A program made the translations under genes and the position numbers. A stretch of 64,000 bases of DNA from the NCBI GenBank assembly GCA_023474345.1, contig JAMCXS010000032.1:124001-188000 (forward strand). Direction: 5' to 3'. Position 1 is the first letter of the stretch. Each line of letters begins with the position of its first letter. This document shows positions 1 through 9,440 of the stretch, piece by piece. The notes below the pieces were generated by a model. The model had not been told where the DNA came from. It saw nothing but the letters and a program-made list of their open reading frames with translations, and did no database searches. Origin of the DNA: Acidobacteriota bacterium (GTDB taxonomy: Bacteria; Acidobacteriota; Terriglobia; UBA7540).

Positions 1-209
1 ATTCACCATAATCTCTTGCGCTTATGCGACCTTTCGCTGTCGCCTGGACCGCATGCGAGGCATTACTTTGCCGACGATCTTTCGCTCTTCTGCATTTTGA
101 TCTTCGAATTCGATTTGTTATCCTTTCTTTTGGGGCTTCTTTCGGAACAACACTGCGAAGCTGCAATTCTGTTATCCACGAATTATCTTTCCCAAAAGGG
201 AGAGGGGAA

Positions 210-1541
210 ATGACAGAGATGCAAAACGATATATCCACTCGGCAAAGCATTCTTTCCCGTCTGGCGGGCGCTCGGGTGAACACCGATAAGCTTTTTGAGA
301 TGGTCAAGCCCGAGGCGCTTTACGACCGTCCCATTCCTGAGAGGCACCGGATCGTATTCTACCTGGGACACCTTGAGGCTTTCGATTGGAATCTCTTGGC
401 ACATCACGCCCTTGAGCTAGAACCATTTAATCCCACGTTTGACACCCTGTTTGCCTTCGGAATTGATCCTGTCGAGGGAGGTCTCCCGAGCGACCAGCCT
501 TCCGATTGGCCGTCGGTGGCGGAAGTTCGCGAATATAACCAACGCGTACGGCGAGAGCTTGACCAGCGCCTTGAAGACGAATCTTTTGGTGACGCTGACG
601 GCACTCTATTTGCAACGGGCGTCTATCTCAACGTTGCCATCGAACACCGATTGATGCATGCCGAAACGTTCGCCTACATGCTGCACCAACTGCCCTTTGA
701 GCGCAAAGTTCGTCACCCGTCCTCAAGCGAGCCCGCTGCGTCTCAGGCTCAGCAAAAAAGAATGATTGAGATCCCCGCTGGAACAGCCAGTTTAGGCCTT
801 GAGAGGGAAGGCAGAGTATTTGGGTGGGACAACGAATTTGAAATTCACTCCGTGGAAGTTCCCGCCTTTGCCATCGATGAGTACAAAGTCACAAACGCAG
901 AGTTTTTGAAGTTTGTTCTTGAGGGCGGCTACGAAGATCCCGGCCCGTGGAGCAAGGAGGACTGGGAGTGGATCGAGCACGAAGGGATTCGGCAACCCAA
1001 GTTCTGGATACGGCGCGGCGATTCATGGTTTTATCGAACTATGTTTGCCGAGGTCCCGCTGCCGCTTGATTGGCCGGTTTACGTGAGTCATGCGGAAGCC
1101 GCGGCCTACGCGCGCTGGGCAGGCAAGCAGTTGCCCACCGAAGAGCAGTTCCACCGTGCTGCTTACGGAACTCCGGAGGGTCCTGAAAGACCCTATCCTT
1201 GGGGTGACGACGCCCCGGCGGAAACATACGGGAACTTTGATTTTGCCCGCTGGAATCCGTCTTCCGTCAGCGCGCATCCTGCTGGCCGGAGCGCCTTCGG
1301 CGTGGCCGACCTGATCGGCAACGGCTGGGAATGGACCTCGACGCTTTTCCAGCCTTTTCCTGGCTTTGAACCGTTTCCTTTCTACCCGGGCTATTCGGCC
1401 AATTTTTTTGACGGCAAGCATTACGTCATGAAGGGCGGGGCGGCGCACACGGCCGCCTGCATGCTGCGGCGCTCGTTCCGCAACTGGTTCCAACCGCACT
1501 ACCAGTATGTCTATTCCGGGTTCCGCTTGGCGAGCAATTGA
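210..1541 (+). CDS. egtB: EgtB-type ergothioneine sulfoxide synthase
   Basis: Non-heme iron enzyme that joins a thiol donor (cysteine or gamma-glutamylcysteine) to hercynine and oxidises it to the sulfoxide in ergothioneine synthesis; cytosolic. From the ATG at 210, preceded by a purine-rich AGGGAGAGGGG Shine-Dalgarno, the protein is 443 aa; the longer reading frame from 24 has no ribosome site and unlikely composition. Residues 10-160 form a DinB-like bundle with the iron motif HX3HXE (H146, H150, E152) and a further His at 54, matching the three-His iron site known in EgtB. Residues about 185-440 form the FGE-sulfatase/C-type-lectin-like domain, with GNGWEW and the terminal YSGFRL. egtD follows 22 bp after the stop, so the two very likely share a transcript. 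Neither egtA nor egtC is adjacent, which would fit an EgtB that uses free cysteine; this is inference. OvoA or other sulfoxide synthases are less likely because there is no fused methyltransferase domain. Confidence 0.9.
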   Translation: MTEMQNDISTRQSILSRLAGARVNTDKLFEMVKPEALYDRPIPERHRIVFYLGHLEAFDWNLLAHHALELEPFNPTFDTLFAFGIDPVEGGLPSDQPSDWPSVAEVREYNQRVRRELDQRLEDESFGDADGTLFATGVYLNVAIEHRLMHAETFAYMLHQLPFERKVRHPSSSEPAASQAQQKRMIEIPAGTASLGLEREGRVFGWDNEFEIHSVEVPAFAIDEYKVTNAEFLKFVLEGGYEDPGPWSKEDWEWIEHEGIRQPKFWIRRGDSWFYRTMFAEVPLPLDWPVYVSHAEAAAYARWAGKQLPTEEQFHRAAYGTPEGPERPYPWGDDAPAETYGNFDFARWNPSSVSAHPAGRSAFGVADLIGNGWEWTSTLFQPFPGFEPFPFYPGYSANFFDGKHYVMKGGAAHTAACMLRRSFRNWFQPHYQYVYSGFRLASN

Positions 1542-1563
1542 AGTTTCAAGTGGGAGGAGCAAC

Positions 1564-2529
1564 TTGCCACAAGCCGTCACCGCCGGACCTGTAACCGAGT
1601 TCGCCGAAGACGTCCGCACCGGCCTCGGGAAATGGGGGCAGAAGGAAGTCCCTTTCAAATACCTTTACGATGCCGTGGGCTCCGCGCTTTTTGAAGTCAT
1701 CAGTCTGCTGCCGGAGTACGGCCTTACTCGCGCCGGCGAACGGATCCTGCGGAAATACGCGGAAGAGATTACCGCCCGGATCCTCTCACCGGTCATTGTG
1801 GCGGAGCTTGGCAGCGGCAGCGGGAAAAAGACTCGGTGGATTCTGGAAGCCATAGCGCGCCGCCAGCCCACCGATTACCACCCGATTGAAATCTCGCATT
1901 CGGCGCTGACCATGTGCCGGCGGGAGTTGGAGCATCTGGATTCGGTCCGGGTTCTGGGTTTCGAGGCCGGTTATCTCGATGGTTTACGCAAAGTTGCAGC
2001 CCGCCGCCAGGAAGGCCAGCACTTACTCGTGCTTTTCCTGGGAAGCTCTATCGGAAATTTCGACCGCAAACAAGGGGAACAGTTTCTCCGCAGAGTGCGG
2101 CGGGTGTTAAGACCCGGCGACGCATTTCTGCTGGCGACTGACCTTGAAAAGCCGGTCTCACAACTCCTCCGCGCTTACGATGATCCTCTCGGTGTCACCG
2201 CAGCATTCAATCTCAACGTACTCGCCAGGATTAACCGCGAGCTTGACGCGAACTTTGATTTATCGTGCTTCCGTCACGCCGCCCGGTATAACGCTCAGGA
2301 GCGCCGGATCGAGATGCACCTGCGCTCCACGCTTGCCCAGAAAGTGACGATTCGCAAAGCTGGACTTACGGTCGCAATCCAAGAGGGTGAGACGATTTGG
2401 ACAGAAAGCTCACACAAATACTCTCCCCAAGAAGTCATTGAAATGGCCGGGCGGGCCGGTTTCGAGTGTGTCGGGCAGTGGTTCGATTATGAATGGCCTT
2501 TCGCGCAAAATTTGCTGATCCCTGCTTGA
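1564..2529 (+). CDS. egtD: L-histidine N-alpha-methyltransferase EgtD
   Basis: Trimethylates L-histidine with three SAM to give hercynine, the substrate of the EgtB encoded just upstream. I place the start at TTG 1564, six bases after GGGAGGAG; this gives 321 aa, the usual EgtD length. An upstream ATG at 1507 in the same frame would overlap egtB by 35 bp and add a non-homologous stretch. The SAM-binding loop ELGSGSGKKT lies at about residues 81-90. The N-terminal signature FKYLYDAVGSALFEVI and LPEYGLTRA are typical of the EgtD/DUF2260 family. The gene closes the egtBD unit; downstream there is only an intergenic inverted repeat before the convergent tatA. Confidence 0.9.
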   Translation: MPQAVTAGPVTEFAEDVRTGLGKWGQKEVPFKYLYDAVGSALFEVISLLPEYGLTRAGERILRKYAEEITARILSPVIVAELGSGSGKKTRWILEAIARRQPTDYHPIEISHSALTMCRRELEHLDSVRVLGFEAGYLDGLRKVAARRQEGQHLLVLFLGSSIGNFDRKQGEQFLRRVRRVLRPGDAFLLATDLEKPVSQLLRAYDDPLGVTAAFNLNVLARINRELDANFDLSCFRHAARYNAQERRIEMHLRSTLAQKVTIRKAGLTVAIQEGETIWTESSHKYSPQEVIEMAGRAGFECVGQWFDYEWPFAQNLLIPA

Positions 2530-2584
2530 GAGAGCCCGCAACGCCTTGTTCGACAGACTCTTATCCTGCTTTCTTTCAGCTTCG

Positions 2585-2671
2585 CCGAAGTTGAACCCGG
2601 AACCCATAACCTGAGCTGAGATTCGCTATGCTGAAACACCTATTCCGGACAGATTCAGGCTTCAACTTCGG
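2585..2671. repeat. 11-bp perfect inverted repeat between egtD and tatA
   Basis: CCGAAGTTGAA at 2585-2595 is exactly complementary to TTCAACTTCGG at 2661-2671, separated by 65 bases. It lies in the 428-bp gap between the convergent egtD and tatA. There is no T tract, so a classical intrinsic terminator is not shown. The rest of the gap (2672-2957) holds no convincing gene; its open frames have shadow-like composition. Confidence 0.45.
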
Positions 2672-2957
2672 AATTCCCTTTGAACGAGTTTGTGGTAGTT
2701 TCGTTTCTGACCGCAGGGGCGACGCTCGGAGAAGTTCATTCTTTCCTTCGCTTCGAGGACTCCAGTAAGGTGTTGTGGCGTCACTGGTCTAGCAACACAA
2801 CCACGCTTACCCGGAATGATCGGGCACATTTCGGGCCCACAACTTGTAAGCTCAGCAGGTTGGCTGTAAGGTTTGGCCTGGTAAAATCCGGCAAACCGCA
2901 GCGCAATGCTGGCGAGACGATTCTTCTCCAGAGACTTGGTCAGAAACCCACGGTACG

Positions 2958-3137
2958 TCAGGCCACTTTCTTATCGGAGTCCTTGGACTCTTCCGTAACC
3001 CCGCGAAGTGCGCCCTTAAATTCACGAATGCCTTTTCCCAAGCCCCTGCCGAGTTCCGGCAATTTTCCAGGTCCAAATATGATCAGTACGATAATCAGAA
3101 TGAAGAAGAGGTGGGTTGGTTCGAGTAGCCCATCCAT
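2958..3137 (-). CDS. tatA: Twin-arginine translocase subunit TatA/TatE
   Basis: Small membrane protein of the Tat pathway that oligomerises to pass folded, RR-signal proteins across the inner membrane. The chosen ATG at 3137 is preceded by GGGAGGTAATGTA, a strong ribosome site, giving 59 aa; the upstream in-frame start at 3158 would include that site in the coding region. A single membrane helix spans about residues 8-21. It is followed by the diagnostic [14 protein letters not shown] hinge and amphipathic helix, and ends with a short charged tail. It stands alone, without tatB or tatC nearby. The DUF885 protein at 18.4-20.2 kb carries an RR signal and could be a client. Confidence 0.92.
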   Translation of the reverse strand: MDGLLEPTHLFFILIIVLIIFGPGKLPELGRGLGKGIREFKGALRGVTEESKDSDKKVA

Positions 3138-3339
3138 TACATTACCTCCCGGCGCCAAATTCTCTTCACGCCGATTCCCATTATAGCTCGCTGCGCATTA
3201 ATACCGAAATTTCTTTTCAACAGAGCCCTCGCGGGGAAGAATCCACAGAGCCCGGACCAAGAAGGCCATATAACCACTTTGCAGACAGGCAGCCCTGCCA
3301 ATTCTGCAACCACAAGTCCGCGGTGGCTCGTGCCCTGTC

Positions 3340-6300
3340 TTACGCCGGCTTTCTACTCAGGTAATAGTAGAGGACCGGGGTCACCAGGAGTGAAAGGACG
3401 ATGGCGATGAGGATGCCGCCGATCACGGCGATGGCCAGCGGCTGCAGCATCTGTGATCCCGCTCCCATCGCCAGCGCCAACGGAAGGAATCCAAGTGCGG
3501 CGGCGAGCGCCGTCATCACGATGGGCCGCAGCCGGCGACGCCCCGCCTGCACAATCGCTTCTTTGGCGCTGAAACCGGCCGCGCGAAACTTCCCGTCCGC
3601 ATCCAGAATCAGAATTCCGTTCTTGGCCACAATGCCGATCACCATGATCAGCCCCATGAAGGACGACAGATTGAAGGTGGTCCCGGTAATGAACAGGGCA
3701 AGCAGCACTCCCGCGGTGGATAGGGCCGCCGAAGCGAGAATGGAGATGGGCGCGGAAAAGCTCTTGAACTCAAAAAGCAGAACCAGGAAAACAAAGACGA
3801 CCGCCAGAAACAGAACCATCACCAGGTCGCGGAATGATTTCTGCTGCGTCTCATAGAGGCCGCCGTATGCCACGCGAATGGAGGACGGCAGGTGAAGGCT
3901 GGCCATCACTTTTTTGACCGCGGCGATACCGTGCCCCATGTCCAAGCCTTCCAGGCGTGCCGTGACGGCCACGTAGCGCAACTGGTGGTCCTGCAGGATT
4001 TCGATCTGGCCGGGAAGCTCTCTCATCGAGGCCAGCGTCCCCAGGGTGGCCAGCTTTCCTGTGGGGCTGATCAGCAGGGTGTTGCTCATCGAGTTGAGCG
4101 ATGAACGGTACGTCCGCGGGAAACGAATGCGGAGCGCATAAGGACGGTCATTCACCACCACCGGTTGCGTTGCCGCGACGCCGTCCAGCATGACGTCGGC
4201 CTCGGTCACCACGCTCTGCGGCGTGAATCCTGCTTCGGCTGCCTTCGCCGTGTTCACGTGGAAAACAATGGCCGGACCGCTGGTGGTGGAAGCAATCCCA
4301 TTATCGATGTCCACAATGGGATGCTTGCCATTCACCTCAATCTTGGCGATGGCATCGGACACTCGAATAGCCCATTTCTTCAGCAACGGCTCGCTGGGAT
4401 TGAAAAGTTCAATGTAGATCGGTTGCGGGGCGCTGGTCAGGTCGCCAATCATGTCTTGGAGCTTCTGGGTGAAGTCGACCTCTACGGCGGGTTCCTGCTG
4501 GTTAACCTTGCGCCGAATCTCGTCCATGATCTGCCAGACGGTGCGGCTGCGATGGGTCGTGAGCTTAACGGAAATATCGCCCGTGTTCGCCTCAGTCACC
4601 GCCGCCAGCCCCAATTGCAGCCCGGTGCGCCGCGAGGTATTTGTGACTTCCGGAACCGAATGAACGATCTTTAGAATGTGCTGGATCATGCGGTTCGTTT
4701 CCTGGAGCGAGGCGCCGGGCGGCGTGACGTAATCGAGGATAAAGCTTCCTTCGTCCATTTTCGGCAGCAGGTCAGAGCCGATGCGCTTGTAACAATAATA
4801 CGAAGTGAAAACAAGGACTACGCCCAGTATCGCCAGCAGCCACGGACGTTCCAGGATGCGGCGAAACCAATGGTCGTAAAAGCCGATGACCCGGCTGATG
4901 GTTTTTCCCATCGAGCGCTCTTCCAGCTCCATCATCCTCCGCATATCCGCCTGCCCGGGCTCCACTTCTGCCGGAGCGCCGGGAGGATCGTCCTCCACCG
5001 CATCGGACGAAGCATTAACGGGCGCCGCGCCGCCCTCGTCACCGCTCTTTAAATCCGCTTCGGGCCTGGGCTCTTGCCGCAACAGGTAGAGGCAAAGGTT
5101 AGGCGTCCAGGTGAGAGCCAGCGTGAGAGAGCAGAAAAGCGCCACGCCCACGGTGACGGCGAGAGCGCGGAAGAAGACTCCGGTCACGCCGGTGATGGCG
5201 ATCAGGGGCACAAAGACGACGATAGGCGTCAGCGTCGAACCAATCAAAGGCTTGGTGAGTTCGCTCAGCGAATGTGAGACGGCTTCATAGCGGCCTTCCC
5301 CCGCCTCGCGTCGCAAGACAGTATTCTCCACCACCACGATGGCGTCATCGATAATCAGCCCCACCGCCGCCGCCAAGCCCCCAAGTGACATCAGGTTGAA
5401 ACTCTCGCCCAGCACCTTCAGCGCGATGAAGGTCATCAGAATGCTGATCGGAATCACCATGCCGGCGATGAACGACGAGCCCCAATCGCGCAAGAAGAGC
5501 ACCAGCACCGCCGAAGCCAGGATGATCCCGATCAGGATGGCGTCGCGCACGCTCTTGATCGATTCCCCCACAATCCACGACTGGTCGTACCAGTTGCGGA
5601 CCTCGACACCCGGCGGCAGGGTGGCTTCGATCTTCAGCATCTCCGCCTTGACTTCAGTGGCAACCTGCATGGTGTTGCTCTCGCGCTGCCGGTTGATGTT
5701 CACCAGCACCGCGGGCATCTGGTTCGTCGTAGTGATGGTGTAGTTAGGCGCAACCCCAGAGGACACGGTCGCAACGTTCCGTACATAGATAGGGGTGCCG
5801 TCAGGAGCATCCTTGATAAAGATATTGGCGATTTCCGGCGGATTGTGGACTTGGCCGCTGATCAGATCGAGAAACAACTGGTGCTGGCGCGTCAGCAGGC
5901 CCGGCGACTGGATCAGGTTAGCGTGGTCCACTGCATTCAGGATGTCCGAAACGGTGATGCGGGTGACCAGCAGCTTAGCCGGATCGGGTGTGATCTGGAA
6001 GTCTGGCACGTCCATGCCCTGAATCAGAATGCTGCCCACGCCCGGCAGGGCCGTCAGCCGCGGCTTGATCCCATAGGTAGCCAGTTGATAGAGATCGGTC
6101 TGCGGCACCGTCTTCGAGATCAACCCGTAGCCCAGGATGGGGAAGCTGGAAAATTCCAGGCGATGTGTCTGGATGGTGGCCGTCGGCGGCAGTTCAGGAC
6201 GCACGCGGGCAATCGCCGCGTTGACGCGCTCGAGCGTCCGGAACATATCCACATGCCAGTTGAAGAACAGGTCGATTTCCGCCGACCCCCGGCTGGTGAT

Positions 6301-6606
6301 CGATTTCACGTCCTCGATCCCCAGGACGCTGCCCACCGCCTCTTCGACCGGCCGGGTAATAGTCACCATCATCTGGTCAATGGGCATCACGCCGTTGTCG
6401 ATCCCGATGATGATGCGGGGGAAATCCGTGGTCGGGAAAACCGCAATCGGGATCGTGAAGGCGAGATAGCCGCCCACCAGCGCCAGGGCGATGATCAGAA
6501 AAATGATCGGCTTGGTCTCCCGCGCAAACCAGTACGAGGAAGCGTCCTTCTCGCCCGGCGGCGAAGGACTGGGAATATCGGGACTTGATTTTGTGCCGTT
6601 ATCCAT
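3340..6606 (-). CDS. RND efflux transporter permease (AcrB/CusA superfamily)
   Basis: Proton-driven inner-membrane pump of a tripartite efflux system, 1088 aa. The ATG at 6606 shares one base with the stop of the adaptor gene (TGATG), a sign of translational coupling. The first membrane helix is at about residues 32-50. The TM4 motif GLIIDDAIVVVEN carries the paired Asp residues of the proton relay. A second periplasmic half begins near LLPKMDEGSF, a signature seen in heavy-metal (CusA/CzcA) members, but the chain also resembles HAE1 drug pumps, so the substrate is not assigned. An unusually acidic, Pro/Ala-rich cytoplasmic loop of roughly 60 residues joins the two halves. It is the last gene of the operon 9440-3340. 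Confidence 0.92.
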   Translation of the reverse strand: MDNGTKSSPDIPSPSPPGEKDASSYWFARETKPIIFLIIALALVGGYLAFTIPIAVFPTTDFPRIIIGIDNGVMPIDQMMVTITRPVEEAVGSVLGIEDVKSITSRGSAEIDLFFNWHVDMFRTLERVNAAIARVRPELPPTATIQTHRLEFSSFPILGYGLISKTVPQTDLYQLATYGIKPRLTALPGVGSILIQGMDVPDFQITPDPAKLLVTRITVSDILNAVDHANLIQSPGLLTRQHQLFLDLISGQVHNPPEIANIFIKDAPDGTPIYVRNVATVSSGVAPNYTITTTNQMPAVLVNINRQRESNTMQVATEVKAEMLKIEATLPPGVEVRNWYDQSWIVGESIKSVRDAILIGIILASAVLVLFLRDWGSSFIAGMVIPISILMTFIALKVLGESFNLMSLGGLAAAVGLIIDDAIVVVENTVLRREAGEGRYEAVSHSLSELTKPLIGSTLTPIVVFVPLIAITGVTGVFFRALAVTVGVALFCSLTLALTWTPNLCLYLLRQEPRPEADLKSGDEGGAAPVNASSDAVEDDPPGAPAEVEPGQADMRRMMELEERSMGKTISRVIGFYDHWFRRILERPWLLAILGVVLVFTSYYCYKRIGSDLLPKMDEGSFILDYVTPPGASLQETNRMIQHILKIVHSVPEVTNTSRRTGLQLGLAAVTEANTGDISVKLTTHRSRTVWQIMDEIRRKVNQQEPAVEVDFTQKLQDMIGDLTSAPQPIYIELFNPSEPLLKKWAIRVSDAIAKIEVNGKHPIVDIDNGIASTTSGPAIVFHVNTAKAAEAGFTPQSVVTEADVMLDGVAATQPVVVNDRPYALRIRFPRTYRSSLNSMSNTLLISPTGKLATLGTLASMRELPGQIEILQDHQLRYVAVTARLEGLDMGHGIAAVKKVMASLHLPSSIRVAYGGLYETQQKSFRDLVMVLFLAVVFVFLVLLFEFKSFSAPISILASAALSTAGVLLALFITGTTFNLSSFMGLIMVIGIVAKNGILILDADGKFRAAGFSAKEAIVQAGRRRLRPIVMTALAAALGFLPLALAMGAGSQMLQPLAIAVIGGILIAIVLSLLVTPVLYYYLSRKPA

Positions 6607-7934
6607 CAATCGTTTGATGCCGTCTGATACATCACCTTCGTATCGTCGGGCAGGCCGTAAGCTCCCTGGCCCACAATCAGTTCACCAGCCTTCAGCCCGC
6701 TGACGATCTGCACTTTGCCGTCCTGTTCGATGCCGGTTTGAACCTTCGTCTGATGAGCGTGGTCGCCGGGGCCGATTACCATCACATAGGTTTCCCCGGA
6801 ATTTACCACCAGGGCTGAGCGCGGAATGACGAGCGCATCGGGTACGCTTTTCGCCGTGATGGTCACGCTCGTGGTCAAGCCCGGCTTCAGTTCATCTTTG
6901 GGGTTCGCAGCCTGAACCCAGACCTGAACCGTCGTGCTACTAGGGTCAAGGGCGGGGCTCACCACCGTGACTTTTCCCGGAACCGGTTTGCTCTCGTCCT
7001 CCGGCACGGAAATCTCTGCCGGGTCGCCCACTTTCAGCATCGCGGCCTCTGTGGCGGGGATATGCGCGCGCGCAACCACCCAGGACAGATTCATCACCGT
7101 CATCAGAGGTGTTCCGGAAGTTGCCATCTCGCCCTCATAAAGCGGCCGGTCAGTGACAACGCCGCCGATCGGACTCCGTATCTCCGAATAGGCAAGTTGC
7201 GCCAGCGCGGCCTCGTACCTTCCTTTTGCCGCCGCAAGCTGTCCCTGGGCCGCTTTTAACAGCGCTTTTTTGCCCACGGATCGCAGCTTTTCGAGTTGTT
7301 GTTCGGCTGTCTGCAACTGCGTCTGCCACTGGATCAGTCCAACCTCCGCCTGGTTCAATTGTTTTCCCGCGAGAGCCCCTTGCTGATACAGTTTCTTGCT
7401 GCTTTCGTACAACGTCCGGGCGGCCTTGAACGATGCCTTCGCGCTCTTCTCGGCGGCCTCCGCCTTCTGAATTTGCTCCGGAAGATTGGCGGCAGTGGTT
7501 TCGTAATTCGCCTCGGCCTGTTCGTAGGCGCCTTTAGTCTCCGCAACGGCTGCGGCCAGATCGCTGTTCTCCAGCACGGCAAGCAGTTGCCCGGCGCGCA
7601 CGGAATCTCCACGATTAACATAGAACTTTTGGACCGGGGCGCTGATTTTGGGCACAATCGTCGCCTGGTGGAGCGGGTACAGGACTGCTTGTGTGATCAC
7701 CTGCTGCCGGATTTCTGAACGGACAACGTGAACTGCCTCAACCGTAACCACCGGCTCAATTTCTTCTGCCCGCTTCCTTCCACACCCCGCCATAACAATC
7801 GAAGCGCCCAGCGCCAGCACAGCCAGCGCCCGGTATTGCGACCGATGCTTCCCGGATGCGAGAGCGGCGTCGGGGGGAGTCTCATTCCCGGCGTCTCTAG
7901 GCCTCTGGAACAGCGACGGTGGTTTATTCAGCAT
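6606..7934 (-). CDS. RND periplasmic adaptor (membrane fusion) lipoprotein
   Basis: Links the RND permease to the outer-membrane channel, 442 aa. The N-terminus has a basic stretch, a hydrophobic segment and the lipobox VMAGC near residue 50, so the mature protein is probably lipid-anchored. The order is biotinyl-lipoyl-like half (VPKISAPVQKFYVNRGDSV), a long alpha-helical hairpin at about residues 130-255 rich in Ala, Glu and Gln, the second lipoyl half (SEIRSPIGGVVTDRPLYEGE), then beta-barrel and membrane-proximal domains. It starts 3 bp after the stop of the outer-membrane factor gene and overlaps the permease by one base, so all three are one operon. Confidence 0.92.
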   Translation of the reverse strand: MLNKPPSLFQRPRDAGNETPPDAALASGKHRSQYRALAVLALGASIVMAGCGRKRAEEIEPVVTVEAVHVVRSEIRQQVITQAVLYPLHQATIVPKISAPVQKFYVNRGDSVRAGQLLAVLENSDLAAAVAETKGAYEQAEANYETTAANLPEQIQKAEAAEKSAKASFKAARTLYESSKKLYQQGALAGKQLNQAEVGLIQWQTQLQTAEQQLEKLRSVGKKALLKAAQGQLAAAKGRYEAALAQLAYSEIRSPIGGVVTDRPLYEGEMATSGTPLMTVMNLSWVVARAHIPATEAAMLKVGDPAEISVPEDESKPVPGKVTVVSPALDPSSTTVQVWVQAANPKDELKPGLTTSVTITAKSVPDALVIPRSALVVNSGETYVMVIGPGDHAHQTKVQTGIEQDGKVQIVSGLKAGELIVGQGAYGLPDDTKVMYQTASND

Positions 7935-7937
7935 GGA

Positions 7938-9440
7938 TTAGAAGCTCCCCGTGAGCGTCTGAAGATAGGCCAAAGCCACCCGGTAGCGGGCCAGCCCCGT
8001 TGCGTAACTGTCGCGAGCCTGCGTCAAAGTGTTCTCAGCGTTCAGCACCTCAAGCACCGTGGCGTCTCCAGCCTTGTAACGCAGCGTGTTCAACCTCAGA
8101 CTCTCCGCCGCAAGATTCGCCGAACTCCTCAAAGTGCCGAGTTCAGCTCGAGCCGTGCGCGCTTCATTATAATAGGAATAAAGGTTCGCCAGCACCTGGC
8201 GCTGGGTGTAGGTGAGCTGCACGCGCGCCTGGTCCCTCTGATATTTTGCCTGGCGCAATCTGCTCAACCTGGCGCCCCAATCCCACACCGGTACGTTGAG
8301 CGTCGCCGTTAAAAAGAAGCCAAGGTTGGGAAGCCTGCCCGCTTCCGGCTGCTCTACGTTAATGCTACGCAGCGCGAAGTAGTTCGCCTCGATGCCGTAA
8401 TCAAGGTCAAAAGATAGCGTCGGCAGAAAAGCCGCTCGCGCTACTGAAACCCCATATCTCGTCTGGCGCACGTCGGCCATCGCCGCACGAATTTCAGGAT
8501 TGCTTACCTCCGCCATTTTCAATGCGTCCGCAAGCGGAGGCAGCGGCGGAGAAATGCCCAAGTCGTCCACAACATTGAAATCCTGATTGAAATTGGGGAA
8601 CAGCAGCACGGCCAGGCTGAGACGGGCATTTTTCATGGCCAGTTTTGCCTGCTGGAACGCCTGCTTCTGCTGGTTATATTGGATTTGGAAAGTGATTACG
8701 TCGCTGTAAGCAACCTCGCCGCCCTTCTCCAGTTCCTGGCTGATCTTCAGAGAGCGCGCGGCCTGGTCAAGGCCTTGCTGCGCGGTGGAGTACTGCCGCT
8801 CGGCCACCACCAGCGCGTAATAGGCCTGCGTTACGACGACGTTCAGCCCGCGCTTCGCAATCTCCTGCTGCGCTCGCGCCATCGCCTCAGCCGCCGTGGC
8901 TTGCCGGTATCCGGCCAGCGTGAAGGTGTTGGCGGTGAAGGCCTGGTGGAAAACTCCCCAGGCGCGATAAACGTGAACACCATCATTGGTAACAAACCGG
9001 CCGACCGCCGTCCTGCCGCCGTTCCCTTGAGTCAGGAGTTCCTGCGTCGTGGCGTCGGCCGAAGGCAGCAGCGTGGCCCGGGCTTGTACCACGTTTTGTC
9101 GCGCCATCTTTGTAGCCGTCACGGCGGCCTGGAATTGAGGGCTGTAAGCCTTCGCACGCTTCAGCGCATCCTGCAGCGTCAGTGTGAGTGGCGCATCCGG
9201 GTTGGAATTGGATGTGGCAGGCTGCGGCAACCGGGCGAGCCGGGCCACCGAAGTTCCGGCTGGGCCGGACTGCCCTGCCGCCGTCAGGCCGGCGATGCAG
9301 AACATCACGATCAGGTTGAGAGCTACCAGGATTCCGCGATGGTCCGGTGCCTGAGTCCGGCAAACAGACCCGTCGCGTTTGCGCCGGTCAGCTTGGGCTA
9401 TTAGTTTCAATCGGTCAAACCTACTTCGGTCGCTTGGCAC
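7938..9440 (-). CDS. TolC-family outer membrane efflux protein
   Basis: Outer-membrane channel of the tripartite pump encoded with it, about 500 aa, first gene of the operon. The start is taken as GTG 9440, five bases after AGGAGG; a second GTG lies at 9446. A hydrophobic signal segment (ILVALNLIVMFCIAGLTAAG) lies near residues 35-60, so the real start could also be further in. Two repeats of the outer-membrane efflux fold are visible, starting near LTLQDALKRAKAYSP and near PLADALKMAEVSNP. Each is followed by long Ala/Gln-rich helices. The C-terminus ends in Phe (LTGSF), as is common for beta-barrel proteins. Confidence 0.9.
   Translation of the reverse strand: MPSDRSRFDRLKLIAQADRRKRDGSVCRTQAPDHRGILVALNLIVMFCIAGLTAAGQSGPAGTSVARLARLPQPATSNSNPDAPLTLTLQDALKRAKAYSPQFQAAVTATKMARQNVVQARATLLPSADATTQELLTQGNGGRTAVGRFVTNDGVHVYRAWGVFHQAFTANTFTLAGYRQATAAEAMARAQQEIAKRGLNVVVTQAYYALVVAERQYSTAQQGLDQAARSLKISQELEKGGEVAYSDVITFQIQYNQQKQAFQQAKLAMKNARLSLAVLLFPNFNQDFNVVDDLGISPPLPPLADALKMAEVSNPEIRAAMADVRQTRYGVSVARAAFLPTLSFDLDYGIEANYFALRSINVEQPEAGRLPNLGFFLTATLNVPVWDWGARLSRLRQAKYQRDQARVQLTYTQRQVLANLYSYYNEARTARAELGTLRSSANLAAESLRLNTLRYKAGDATVLEVLNAENTLTQARDSYATGLARYRVALAYLQTLTGSF

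Noticed and set aside
1507-1563. Upstream ATG as the egtD start
   Set aside because: Would overlap egtB by 35 bp, has no ribosome site, and adds residues outside the family alignment; TTG 1564 has GGGAGGAG correctly spaced.
2680-3186. 168-codon plus-strand frame over tatA
   Set aside because: Overlaps tatA, which has a strong ribosome site and clear family motif; the frame has low-complexity Ser/Pro/Arg composition.
5845-6588. 247-codon frame antisense to the RND permease
   Set aside because: Arg/His/Asp-rich shadow composition, no domain.
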